Of a stretch of 64,000 nt of DNA, positions 9,060 to 17,742 are shown in pieces. Source of the DNA: Bacteroidetes bacterium GWF2_33_16 (GTDB lineage: Bacteria > Bacteroidota > Bacteroidia > Bacteroidales > UBA12077); contig MEOE01000013.1 of assembly GCA_001768565.1 (NCBI GenBank), positions 1-64,000 of the forward strand, written 5' to 3'. Position numbers and translations under genes: made by a program. The notes below the pieces were generated by a model. That model had not been told where the DNA came from. It did not search any database and was given only the letters and a program-made list of their open reading frames with translations. Numbering within the stretch: the stretch's first letter is position 1; every line of letters starts with the position of its first letter.

Positions 9060-11408
9060 TTATTCGTAACGTAAACTTTCAACTGGATTTTTCGAAGCAA
9101 CTTTAATACTCTGCCAACTTACGGTTAATAATGTGATTATAAGTACTACGATACCTGCAATAAGAAATATCCACCATGAAAGTTGGGTTTTATAAACAAA
9201 GTTCTGCAACCATTTTGCTGTTATATAATAAGCTACCGGGCATGCGATGATGTAGGCTATTAAAACCCAAATTAAAAACTCTCTGTTAATCATACTTATT
9301 ATATTATTTGATGTTGCACCAAGAGTTTTGCGAATACCAATCTCTTTGGTTCGCTGTTCCGTTGCAAAAACACTTATTCCAAATAAACCAAGACAAGAGA
9401 TAAATATGGCAAGAATGGAAAAATAACAAAAAAGCTTACCCGATCTAACTTCTGAATAATAAAGCTTATCGAATCGTTGAGCAAGAGTTGAATACTCAAA
9501 AGCTCTGTCGGTAACAATTTTTTTATATTCTGACTCTAAATAACTCAATACTTCTGCCATACGATCACTTTTTACTTTTATTAAAAGTTGATATGTTGGC
9601 TGATTAAAAAATGCAGCTAACTTTATTTCTTCTGAAAAATGATGAGAATGAAAATTTTCAGTTACTCCAATTATCTCATAAGGTTTATCCCTGAAATTGA
9701 TTCTTTTACCTATAATATTTTCCTGTCCAATATATTCCGCAAATTTTTGATTAATAACTATTGATGAATTTTCGGAGCTTACGTCATTAAAAAATCTACC
9801 CTTTAAGAGTTTTATTTTCACTGTATTCAAGTAATCTGAATCAGAATTAATTCGTATTACTTTTAAATTATTAGAAGTATTCAAACTATCCCACGACCAT
9901 GAGTCGGGCCAACCACCACCTATCGGATCGTTTCCATTTGTAACTGAAATTATATCTGTATTTCTAAGAATTTCTTGTTTAAATATTTTTACCTTATCTC
10001 CAAGAGCAGTTGAATTAATCATGATTACATTTTCTTTATCAAAGCCAAGATTCTTGGAGTAAATGAAGTTTATCTGCTTTAAAATTATACTTGAAAAGAT
10101 GATAAGTATAATTGAAATTGTAAATTGAAGAATTACTAAAAATTTTCTTGGAGTTATTCTCTTGTATTTGATTTTTAAATTCTCCTTTGAAAATATTCTT
10201 GAATGATGTGATGTAATATATAAGTATGGATAATATGCCGAAACAAGACTTGTGATACTTATAATAGCAATTGTTACAAGTAAAAAATGAGATTCAAAAT
10301 AATGAATCCGTATATTTTTCCCGGTTAAATTGTTAAATATTGGGCGAATAACTTCTACTAAAATAATAGCTATGTAAAATGAAATTAAAGTAAAAATTAC
10401 TGACTCAATTAAAAAGCTAAATTGTAATCTTTTACGACTTATTCCTAGAATCTTTTTAATACCAATATCTTTAATCTTTTTGACAGATTGCGCAGTAACA
10501 AGGTTCATATAATTTATACATGCAATAATTATTATCAATAAAGCAATTATTACCAGTATATAAATTAGTTTAAGATTACCATGATTTGGATTATTAAAGA
10601 ATGTTAGATTTGAATTCAGATGAAGTTTTACAAATGGAAACAAATAGGAAGAATATTGATTCTTATTGAGAACATCTTGAAATATGGTTGAAACTTTTTT
10701 ATTAATAAGATTTATATCAGCGTTTTTATTTAAAAGTACACACGTAACATATATTGAAACATTCCAATTGTCGAGGTAATTCTTTTCTTCGAGCAAAAAA
10801 GGAATTATAAAGTCGAATTTTATTGTTGAATTATTTGGAAAGCTTTCATAAACGCCTGATACTGTAACCGTTTTAAAAACATACCCTGTTGTTTTAATCT
10901 TTAAAATCTCACCAATAGGATTTTTATCTCCAAAATATCTATTCGCCATATTTTCTGAAATAACAATAGATTCAGGATTCATCAACGCTTTATTTTTATC
11001 ACCATGTATAAAGGGGACATTAAAAACTACAAAGAAAGATGCATCTGCTGAAGCTCCTTTTTCTTTAAATACATTGTTTTCTTTTTGTATTAAACCGCCT
11101 GTATAAAAATATTCGATTCGAACTGCTTTTTTGATTTCGGGGATGTTATTTACAAGATAATCGGCCATTGGAGCCGGGCTTTCAACAAATTCAATACAGT
11201 TGCCCTGATCATCAGTATTTTTATTAATGAGCAAGTAAATATTATCAGCATTATCATAAAAACGATCAAAACTTAATTCATCCCAAATCCACAGCATAAT
11301 AAGGATTGTGGCCATTAATCCTAACGATAATCCAAATATATTTATAAATGAAAAGAATTTATTTCTAAAAATATTCCGGAGTATTATTTTAAGTTCATAT
11401 AGGAACAT
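9060..11408 (-). CDS. FtsX-like permease B (second gene of operon)
   Basis: 782 residues with the duplicated MacB-type periplasmic plus FtsX layout. The first FtsX loop reads KDIGIKKILGISR and the second TKEIGIRKTLGAT, both well kept, so this copy looks able to couple to a nucleotide-binding partner. The first periplasmic domain contains the family segment ENMANRYFGDKNPIG. It starts 48 bases after permease A; that gap contains no clear promoter or terminator, so it is read as co-transcribed. Export or mechanotransmission of an envelope substrate is inferred from the MacB/FtsX fold only. Confidence 0.9.
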   Translation of the reverse strand: MFLYELKIILRNIFRNKFFSFINIFGLSLGLMATILIMLWIWDELSFDRFYDNADNIYLLINKNTDDQGNCIEFVESPAPMADYLVNNIPEIKKAVRIEYFYTGGLIQKENNVFKEKGASADASFFVVFNVPFIHGDKNKALMNPESIVISENMANRYFGDKNPIGEILKIKTTGYVFKTVTVSGVYESFPNNSTIKFDFIIPFLLEEKNYLDNWNVSIYVTCVLLNKNADINLINKKVSTIFQDVLNKNQYSSYLFPFVKLHLNSNLTFFNNPNHGNLKLIYILVIIALLIIIIACINYMNLVTAQSVKKIKDIGIKKILGISRKRLQFSFLIESVIFTLISFYIAIILVEVIRPIFNNLTGKNIRIHYFESHFLLVTIAIISITSLVSAYYPYLYITSHHSRIFSKENLKIKYKRITPRKFLVILQFTISIILIIFSSIILKQINFIYSKNLGFDKENVIMINSTALGDKVKIFKQEILRNTDIISVTNGNDPIGGGWPDSWSWDSLNTSNNLKVIRINSDSDYLNTVKIKLLKGRFFNDVSSENSSIVINQKFAEYIGQENIIGKRINFRDKPYEIIGVTENFHSHHFSEEIKLAAFFNQPTYQLLIKVKSDRMAEVLSYLESEYKKIVTDRAFEYSTLAQRFDKLYYSEVRSGKLFCYFSILAIFISCLGLFGISVFATEQRTKEIGIRKTLGATSNNIISMINREFLIWVLIAYIIACPVAYYITAKWLQNFVYKTQLSWWIFLIAGIVVLIITLLTVSWQSIKVASKNPVESLRYE

Positions 11409-11456
11409 ATATTTTCTGTTTTTAAATTATTTAATTTTCTCTTTAATTACTATTGT

Positions 11457-13781
11457 CTATTCGTAACGTAAACTATCAACAGGGTTTTGTGAAGCTGCTC
11501 TATAAGCTCTGTAAAATACTGACATAGATGATATAACTATTGCAATAATTATTGATACTCCAAATACCCACCACGATAATTTTACTGGATAAGCAAAATT
11601 CTGTAACCATTTAGATAGAAAATAATATGATAGTGGAGTAGCTATTATACCCGAAAGAAGAATTAATTGAATAAACTCTTTCGAAAATAAAGAAATAATA
11701 TTTTTGATTTTTGCACCATGAGCTTTTCTTACTCCTATTTCTTTTGTTCGCTGCTCTGCCATAAAGCTTATTAGTCCGAATAAACCCAGACATGCAATAA
11801 AAATGCTAAATGCTGCAAAGTACCCTAGTAATTTAGTTAAGCGTTCTTCATTTTTATACTGTGCATCGAAAATATCATCTACAAACTTATATTCAAATGG
11901 AAAATTTGAAGTCATGCTATTCCATACTTCTTCGATTTTTTTAAGTGTTTCTGGTATCCCTACCTGAGATATTTTAATACTAATGTTTGATTCCTTATCA
12001 CCAAATAGCATTAGAAGCGGTTCAATAGCACCTTGTTGGGAAGTAAATATGAAATCATTAACAGTTCCAATACATCTATACCCATTAAAATTTTTTTCAA
12101 ATAAATTATCAAAGCCCATATATTTAACGGCTGTTTCATTTAAAATAAATTTCTTGTTATTTGTTTCAGGATTGTCTTTTGAAAACCCTTCGCCATCAAT
12201 AATATGAATCCCATAAAAATCAATATAATTGGCATCAATAGTTACATATCTTACCTTAATCTCTCTTCCGTCAATAATAAAATTTAATCCTCCACCAAAA
12301 CCACCCGGAGCACCTGTACCCATACAAACATTTTCTACTGATGGTATTTTAGAAATTTTTTCTGAAAAAACAGATGCATTATCATATACTTCGGCACTCA
12401 GGTTTATTGATAATATATAATCTTTATTTATCCCAAGATCCATGTTGCGCCAATAGTTTAATTGTTGGTACACTATAATGGTTCCTGTAATTAAGGCAAT
12501 AGTAATTATAAATTGAAAAACCATTAATCCTTTTTTGAATAAACCAATTCCTTTAACATTAGCAATTTTGCCTTTAAGTACTTTGATAGGAGAAAGTTTA
12601 GTTAAATAAAATGCAGGATATAAACCACTAATAAATGCTATCAATACAGCTACCAATATTGAGATAATATTAAACGGATATGCATAAAAAGTTTTTACCT
12701 GTAAATTATATTGAATCATATTGTTAAAAACAGGTATAAATAATTCGGCAAGAATATAACCAAAAACTAATGCCATTATACAAATCAGAACTGTCTCAAC
12801 CATAAACTGAATTATCAAGCTTTTGCGGTGAGCTCCAAGAGTTTTATAAATGCCAATACTTAAAGCTCTTTTTGCAGATATTGATGTTGAAAGATTTATA
12901 TAATTAATCATTGCAATCATAATTATAATTAGTGCAATAATTAAGAACAGATATACAATTTGCTTATTCCCGTGTCTTACATAATCATCTTTAATTTGAT
13001 TGTTAAAATAAATATCTGAAAATTTCTGAAGATAAAATTCTAACTCTCCATCAAATCGTTCATTTAAATCATTTTTTAGTTTTTCATCAATCTCTCTTTT
13101 ATTTACATTTTCGTTTAACATTATCAACGTTAAAAAAGATCTATTCCCATCGTCAACCATAACATCATAATCAGGAAATCCCCATAAAAACTTTAATGAA
13201 GAAAAGTTGGCAATTACATCATGTTTAAAACTCGAATTGGAAGGATAATCTTCAAATACAGCTTCTACAACATAATCGTGTTCATTCTCAATTCTCATTA
13301 TTTGACCCAAAGGATTGGAATCTCCAAAAAGTTTATGTGCAATTTCTTGCGATATGATAATCGATTGATCTGTACATAATAATCTATTTGCATTTCTTTT
13401 TATTATATTAACTGAAAACATAGTTAGAAATGAAGAATCAAGAAAAGCAACATTTTCAATTTTTATAGATTGATTCGTACTGTACTGGAATATGTTTTCC
13501 GATTTAAAATATTGTGTAACGTATTTTACTTCCGGGTATTTATTAATTATATATTTGCCATAGGTTGCCGCAGTATAAGCAGCTTTATCTTTGTTTTCGA
13601 CCAATCTGTATAAACTACTTAAATTCTTTTGATTTTTATCTACAGTAAGCTCATTATAAACATACAAGAGAATTATTATCGCAATAGCAAAACTTAAAGC
13701 TAAGCCTCCCAAATTAATAATTGTGTATAACTTATTGTTCGAAAGTCTTTTTAGTGATGATTTGATATTTTGTAGTAACAT
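11457..13781 (-). CDS. FtsX-like permease A (first gene of operon)
   Basis: 774 residues. TM1 is at about 20-42. The first periplasmic domain carries the family block SQEIAHKLFGDSNPLG. TM2-TM4 begin near residue 275. The second FtsX loop is TKEIGVRKAHGAK; the first is ALSIGIYKTLGAH. The C-terminus is NPVDSLRYE. It is the promoter-proximal gene of the four-permease unit, divergent from the NtrC-type regulator RR1 across a 194-base region holding a sigma-54-like promoter and paired dyads. This supports the view that RR1/HK1 control the permease operon. There is no ATPase or periplasmic adaptor gene nearby. Confidence 0.9.
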   Translation of the reverse strand: MLLQNIKSSLKRLSNNKLYTIINLGGLALSFAIAIIILLYVYNELTVDKNQKNLSSLYRLVENKDKAAYTAATYGKYIINKYPEVKYVTQYFKSENIFQYSTNQSIKIENVAFLDSSFLTMFSVNIIKRNANRLLCTDQSIIISQEIAHKLFGDSNPLGQIMRIENEHDYVVEAVFEDYPSNSSFKHDVIANFSSLKFLWGFPDYDVMVDDGNRSFLTLIMLNENVNKREIDEKLKNDLNERFDGELEFYLQKFSDIYFNNQIKDDYVRHGNKQIVYLFLIIALIIIMIAMINYINLSTSISAKRALSIGIYKTLGAHRKSLIIQFMVETVLICIMALVFGYILAELFIPVFNNMIQYNLQVKTFYAYPFNIISILVAVLIAFISGLYPAFYLTKLSPIKVLKGKIANVKGIGLFKKGLMVFQFIITIALITGTIIVYQQLNYWRNMDLGINKDYILSINLSAEVYDNASVFSEKISKIPSVENVCMGTGAPGGFGGGLNFIIDGREIKVRYVTIDANYIDFYGIHIIDGEGFSKDNPETNNKKFILNETAVKYMGFDNLFEKNFNGYRCIGTVNDFIFTSQQGAIEPLLMLFGDKESNISIKISQVGIPETLKKIEEVWNSMTSNFPFEYKFVDDIFDAQYKNEERLTKLLGYFAAFSIFIACLGLFGLISFMAEQRTKEIGVRKAHGAKIKNIISLFSKEFIQLILLSGIIATPLSYYFLSKWLQNFAYPVKLSWWVFGVSIIIAIVISSMSVFYRAYRAASQNPVDSLRYE

Positions 13782-13812
13782 ATCTTTTTATTTTTTGATT
13801 TGTTTTTATCAA

Positions 13813-13828
13813 ATCAATGTACATGCCA
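13813..13828 (-). promoter_or_regulatory. Sigma-54-like -24/-12 promoter of the four-permease operon
   Basis: Read on the minus strand, TGGCATGTACATTGAT matches the sigma-54 consensus TGGCACG-N4-TTGCW at TGG, CA and TTG, with 10 bases between GG and the -12 G. The C of the -12 GC is replaced by A. Expected transcription start is about 20 bases before the ATG at 13781. Paired dyads lie 67 bases further upstream. Confidence 0.6.
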
Positions 13829-13894
13829 TATTATATTAAACTACTGTCAATCAATTTATTGCTTATTTAATAATTATTGCTGTTTATAAGAAAT

Positions 13895-13932
13895 TGTTCA
13901 AAAACTGAACAGTGGTTTTCAATAATTGAACA
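13895..13932. promoter_or_regulatory. Two tandem 17-bp dyads, probable RR1 enhancer sites
   Basis: TGTTCAAAAACTGAACA (13895-13911) and TTTTCAATAATTGAACA (13916-13932) share a 6-5-6 inverted layout. The first has perfect arms and the second has one mismatched arm position. Their centres (13903 and 13924) are 21 bp apart, so the sites lie on the same helix face. They sit 75 and 96 bp upstream of the -24 T of the permease promoter and just before the RR1 gene, as expected for an NtrC-type activator site that may also autoregulate RR1. Confidence 0.65.
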
Positions 13933-13940
13933 ATAACACG

Positions 13941-13948
13941 TAACTTTA
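13941..13948 (+). promoter_or_regulatory. Possible -7 element of the RR1 promoter
   Basis: TAACTTTA resembles the Bacteroidota -7 box TAnnTTTG and lies 28 bases before the RR1 ATG. The -33 position about 20 bases upstream falls in the TTTTC of the second dyad, so a bound regulator would cover it. The match is partial. Confidence 0.3.
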
Positions 13949-13975
13949 TCGAAATTAACTTATTAATCGTTAAAA

Positions 13976-15349
13976 ATGAAAGGCAAAACAGGAAAGATTT
14001 TAGTTGTTGATGATAATGATTATGTTTTAAAAACCATTAATCAACTATTAAAATACGAATGCGAAACAATTATTTCTATAAAAAATCCTAATCAGATACA
14101 TTCCATATTATCGAAAGAAAGTTTTGATGTAATCTTATTGGATATGAATTTCAAAGCAGGGGTTAATACTGGAAATGAAGGTTTGTTTTGGTTAGATGAG
14201 ATTTTAAAGATTGATAAAAACGCCGTAGTAATTATGATTACTGCTTATGGCGATATTGAGCTGGCTGTAAAAGCAATTAAAAATGGGGCAACGGATTTTA
14301 TTACAAAACCCTGGGATGCTGAAAAGTTTATTACTACAGTATTAAATACTATTAAACTTAGCCAATCAAAACACAAGAATGAAATCCTTGAAATAAGGCA
14401 AGAGCAATTAAAAAAAGATATAAATAAACCATTTGAGAATTTTATTGGTTCATCCGAAAAAATGAAAGAGATTTTTACATTAATAGAAAAAGTTTCAAAA
14501 ACAGATGCGAATATTTTGATTTTGGGTGAAAACGGAACAGGAAAAGAGCTTATTGCCAGAGAAATTCATAAACGATCTGAAAGAGCCAATGAGATTTTTA
14601 TGACTGTCGATATTGCTTCAATGAGCGAATCGATAATCGAAAGTGAGCTTTTTGGTTATGTTAAAGGAGCTTTTACCGATGCAAAAGAAGATAGAATTGG
14701 CCGAATGGAATCGGCTTCCGGTGGAACATTGTTTTTAGATGAAATTGGGAATCTTTCATTGGCCATACAGTCAAAATTGCTTACTGTTTTGCAAAACCGG
14801 ATAATATATCGGGTCGGAAGCCCTAAAGAAATACCTATAAATATCAGGTTGATTTGTGCTACAAATAATAATATTGAAGAGTTGATAGAAAAAGGACAAT
14901 TCAGGGAAGATCTCTATTACAGAATTAATACTATACAAATTCATTCTCCTGCTTTAAGGGAACGTGGAAATGATATAATTGAACTAGCACAATTTTATCT
15001 GAACAAGTTTGCTGATAAGTACAATAAAGGTAAATTAACTATCGCTAAAGATGCACAAAAAGATTTATTAGATTATCCTTGGAATGGAAATGTTCGTGAG
15101 TTGATGCATACAATGGAAAAGGCTGTTATTTTATCTGATAAAACAGAATTAAATACGACTGATTTTTATTTAAAACCATCACAAAAAAATAAAAATGAGA
15201 ATACGTCGAATAAACTTGAAGATGTGGAAAAGAGAATAATACTTGAAGTTTTGGAAAAGCACAAGTGGAACTTAACAAAAACGGCAAATGAGTTAAACAT
15301 TTCACGTACAACCTTATATTTAAAGTTAAAGAAGTATGAAATTCAATAA
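13976..15349 (+). CDS. NtrC-type sigma-54 response regulator RR1
   Basis: Order: receiver domain (residues 6-122; D12/D13, phospho-acceptor D56 in LLDMNF, K in ITKPWD), linker, AAA+ domain (about 150-380) and Fis-type helix-turn-helix (about 415-457). The AAA+ part has Walker A GENGTGKELIA, Walker B GGTLFLDEIGN and an arginine-finger region FREDLYYRIN. The sigma-54 contact loop reads GAFTDA where GAFTGA is canonical. The recognition helix is SRTTLYLKLKK. It is divergent from the four-permease operon and upstream of HK1. It most likely activates the sigma-54-like promoter at 13813-13828. Confidence 0.93.
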   Translation: MKGKTGKILVVDDNDYVLKTINQLLKYECETIISIKNPNQIHSILSKESFDVILLDMNFKAGVNTGNEGLFWLDEILKIDKNAVVIMITAYGDIELAVKAIKNGATDFITKPWDAEKFITTVLNTIKLSQSKHKNEILEIRQEQLKKDINKPFENFIGSSEKMKEIFTLIEKVSKTDANILILGENGTGKELIAREIHKRSERANEIFMTVDIASMSESIIESELFGYVKGAFTDAKEDRIGRMESASGGTLFLDEIGNLSLAIQSKLLTVLQNRIIYRVGSPKEIPINIRLICATNNNIEELIEKGQFREDLYYRINTIQIHSPALRERGNDIIELAQFYLNKFADKYNKGKLTIAKDAQKDLLDYPWNGNVRELMHTMEKAVILSDKTELNTTDFYLKPSQKNKNENTSNKLEDVEKRIILEVLEKHKWNLTKTANELNISRTTLYLKLKKYEIQ

Positions 15350-15365
15350 GTTTTATTTAATAAGT

Positions 15366-15722
15366 ACTTAAAGTGACCTAAAATTTAAAGTGCCTAAAGT
15401 TATTAAATATGGATAAAAAGGAATAAACGAAAGAATAAACTATTAAGAAGGAAATTAGTCAAGAAGAAAATCAGATTCCTACAAATAAAATTGAAATATA
15501 TAAAAGTTAAATTGTTGAAATTTGAAGCATCAGGAATATTAATGTAAATAATTAATTAGTTGAATAAACCTTTTATTGGTTTGATATAATTACTAATTTA
15601 AACCAATTAAATTTTGATAAAATAAAAAAAATGGCAAAAGTGAATGAAATCCTTTGCCATTTTTACTACAATTGATAAGAAGTTAAAATTTTAGGCATTT
15701 TAGGCATTTTAAACTTTAGGCA
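15366..15722. repeat. Inverted-repeat-bounded intergenic element between RR1 and HK1
   Basis: RR1 and HK1 are separated by a 373-base gene-free stretch. TGCCTAAAGTT (15391-15401) and AACTTTAGGCA (15712-15722) are perfect 11-bp inverted repeats. Both ends carry extra degenerate copies: GACCTAAA on the left, and TTTTAGGCA in tandem at 15689-15697 and 15698-15706 on the right. Inside is a 12-bp hairpin (AAAAATGGCAAA at 15627-15638, TTTGCCATTTTT at 15653-15664) that could end RR1 transcription. It has no coding capacity. It looks like a non-autonomous repeat element or a degenerate remnant; no target duplication was identified. Confidence 0.55.
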
Positions 15723-17081
15723 ATGAATAGTTATAATAGATTTTATATCAATATTTTTTTAAGGATAATATTCATAGTACTAACTTGTATTTTGTTCGTG
15801 TTTTTAATCGGAAGAGATGACTATTTATTTACTTCAGGCTTTATTTTGTTTCTGATTTTAGCACAGACAACTTTATTAATTAAATATGTCAACAGAACGA
15901 ACAGAGAATTAGCAGAATTTTTAATCCATTTACAGCAAGGCGATACATCTGTAGTATTTAGTAAGGAAAATATTGAAAAAACATTTAAAGGGCTTAGAAG
16001 TAGTTTTGAAAAAATCAATGCAGATGTAAAGCAAGTAATAACTGAAAAGGAACAAAACGAGCATTATTTAAACTATGTAATTGATAATATTAAAACCGGA
16101 TTAATCGCTTTTGATGAATTTGGGAACATCGAATTTGTTAATAATCAGGCTAAAATATTCTTAAATAGGAAAAATCATAGCATATTGAATATAAATAATT
16201 TAGATAATGAATTTATTGATGTTTTTACAAAAACCAACGTTTCTGAATCTAAGATTATAAAAAAATCAATTAATGATAACTTGTGCTTTCTGGCTTTTTC
16301 TTCATCTGAATTTAAAATTGGCAGTAAAAAAATTAGGTTATTTACCATTCATGATGTAAAGCAAGAACTTGAAGCAAATGAAATAGAATCATGGCAAAAA
16401 CTTACTCGTGTTTTAACACACGAAATGATGAATTCAATTACTCCAATTACATCATTGGCACATGCAATTAAACGTTATTTAAAAAATGATGGTGGATTAT
16501 TAAACCAATCAGAGATTAGTAATGAACTACTTTCTGATATAGTCGAAAACGCTGATATAATTGAAAATAGAGGAAAAGGACTATTGGAATTTATTGATAA
16601 CTATCGTACGATTACCAAATTACCAAAACCAAAATTTGAAATAGTTGAAACAAGTAAATTTTTAAAAAACATCATTCAATTATTTGATAATGAAATATTA
16701 AGCAAGGGAATAATAATAAATTTAAATGTAATACCAGAAAATCAGACTGTATTCGCCGACAAAGGAATGATTGAACAAGTAATAATAAATTTGATTAAGA
16801 ATTCAATTGAAGCATTTGCTGGAATAACAAATCCCCGAATTGAATTAAATTCGTTTGTCGATGAAAATCAAAAGATAAGGATTCAGGTTATTGATAATGG
16901 TTCGGGAATAACACCAGAAGTAATTGAAAATATATTTGTACCCTTTTTTACCACAAAAGAAAAAGGCTCAGGTATTGGATTGAGCCTTTCTCGACAAATT
17001 ATGCACTTACACGGCGGTAATATTTCAGTAAAATCTGAACCAAACGTAGAAACCGTTTTTACCTTAATTTTTACTAGCTAA
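15723..17081 (+). CDS. NtrB-like sensor histidine kinase HK1
   Basis: Two membrane segments (about residues 9-29 and 36-55) form a short hairpin with almost no periplasmic part, followed by a HAMP-like helix, a PAS-like region (about 115-210), a HisKA helix with phospho-acceptor H233 in RVLTHEMMNS, and a HATPase with N box NLIKNSIEA and G boxes DNGSGI and GSGIGLSLS. It is the likely partner of RR1. The short sensor region suggests a signal from within the membrane or from an interacting protein, perhaps a permease. The ATG directly abuts the right inverted repeat of the preceding element. Its 3' end overlaps the convergent DUF4252 gene by 18 bases. Confidence 0.9.
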   Translation: MNSYNRFYINIFLRIIFIVLTCILFVFLIGRDDYLFTSGFILFLILAQTTLLIKYVNRTNRELAEFLIHLQQGDTSVVFSKENIEKTFKGLRSSFEKINADVKQVITEKEQNEHYLNYVIDNIKTGLIAFDEFGNIEFVNNQAKIFLNRKNHSILNINNLDNEFIDVFTKTNVSESKIIKKSINDNLCFLAFSSSEFKIGSKKIRLFTIHDVKQELEANEIESWQKLTRVLTHEMMNSITPITSLAHAIKRYLKNDGGLLNQSEISNELLSDIVENADIIENRGKGLLEFIDNYRTITKLPKPKFEIVETSKFLKNIIQLFDNEILSKGIIINLNVIPENQTVFADKGMIEQVIINLIKNSIEAFAGITNPRIELNSFVDENQKIRIQVIDNGSGITPEVIENIFVPFFTTKEKGSGIGLSLSRQIMHLHGGNISVKSEPNVETVFTLIFTS

Positions 17082-17534
17082 ACTCAAGAACTTTTTAAAA
17101 TCTGCATCACCATGAAAATTAAATAACATCAGCACATTTTCGTCATCACTTTGAACCAACATAAGCATTTCTGATTTTCTTTCAGATTTTTTATTAACCA
17201 CCATGCGGACCTTTTCATGATTATTATTAACAGTCATAACCTCCGTAAACTTGCCTGACTTGATTCCCTTGTCGAGGAGTGCAAAATCATTTTTCTGGAA
17301 GTCATTCTGGCAAATAATTATTTTCATATCATCTAGCATTTCAAGAATTTCACGATCTTCTTCTTCCATTTCGCCAAATGCCAATCCCATTTTTATCATA
17401 AAGCTTGGAATTACAAAAGTGAATTCTGAATTATTATCCTGATATTCACGTACCACTTCTCTTAAGGTTTCCTGAGCAAATAATGCTGGTGTGGCAAACA
17501 TTAAAATGATTATTACTGCAACTATTCTTTTCAT
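17064..17534 (-). CDS. DUF4252 exported protein
   Basis: 156 residues with a clear signal peptide (1-21, ending ALFAQ). The mature part fits the DUF4252 family of Bacteroidota: an N-terminal block EFTFVIPSFMIKMGLAFGEME, an acidic middle stretch with EEEDREILEMLDDMKIIIC, and a C-terminal block with MLMLVQSDDENVLMLFNFHGD. Family members often lie near sigma factors and anti-sigma genes, but not here. No catalytic residues are evident. It is a single-gene unit that converges on HK1 with an 18-base overlap. Function unknown. Confidence 0.8.
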   Translation of the reverse strand: MKRIVAVIIILMFATPALFAQETLREVVREYQDNNSEFTFVIPSFMIKMGLAFGEMEEEDREILEMLDDMKIIICQNDFQKNDFALLDKGIKSGKFTEVMTVNNNHEKVRMVVNKKSERKSEMLMLVQSDDENVLMLFNFHGDADFKKFLSLASKN

Positions 17535-17630
17535 AATTATTGTTTTTTTAATTCAACTTTTATAAAAGACGATTGAGAAAATAAATTGTTACAAATTAAA
17601 AACTAATTTGTGTTTTTGGAATAACTAAAA

Positions 17631-17732
17631 AAGTTGTTCATACTTCGATAAACTCAGTATGACAACTTTCTTTGTTATATTGTCACACTGAGCCTGCCTG
17701 ACGGCAGTCAGGCGTGTCGAAGTGTAGACAAT
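17631..17732. repeat. Two adjacent hairpins, REP-like intergenic repeat
   Basis: Hairpin one: AAGTTGTTCATACT (17631-17644) with AGTATGACAACTT (17656-17668), one bulged T. Hairpin two: outer arms TTGTCACACT and AGTGTAGACAA with an inner GCCTGAC-GGCA-GTCAGGC stem. The text CACTGAG...GTCGAAGTG resembles GC-richer repeat palindromes common between Bacteroidota genes. It lies just after the M56-M23 gene stop and may also act as its terminator. Confidence 0.6.
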
Positions 17733-17742
17733 AAAAAAGGTA

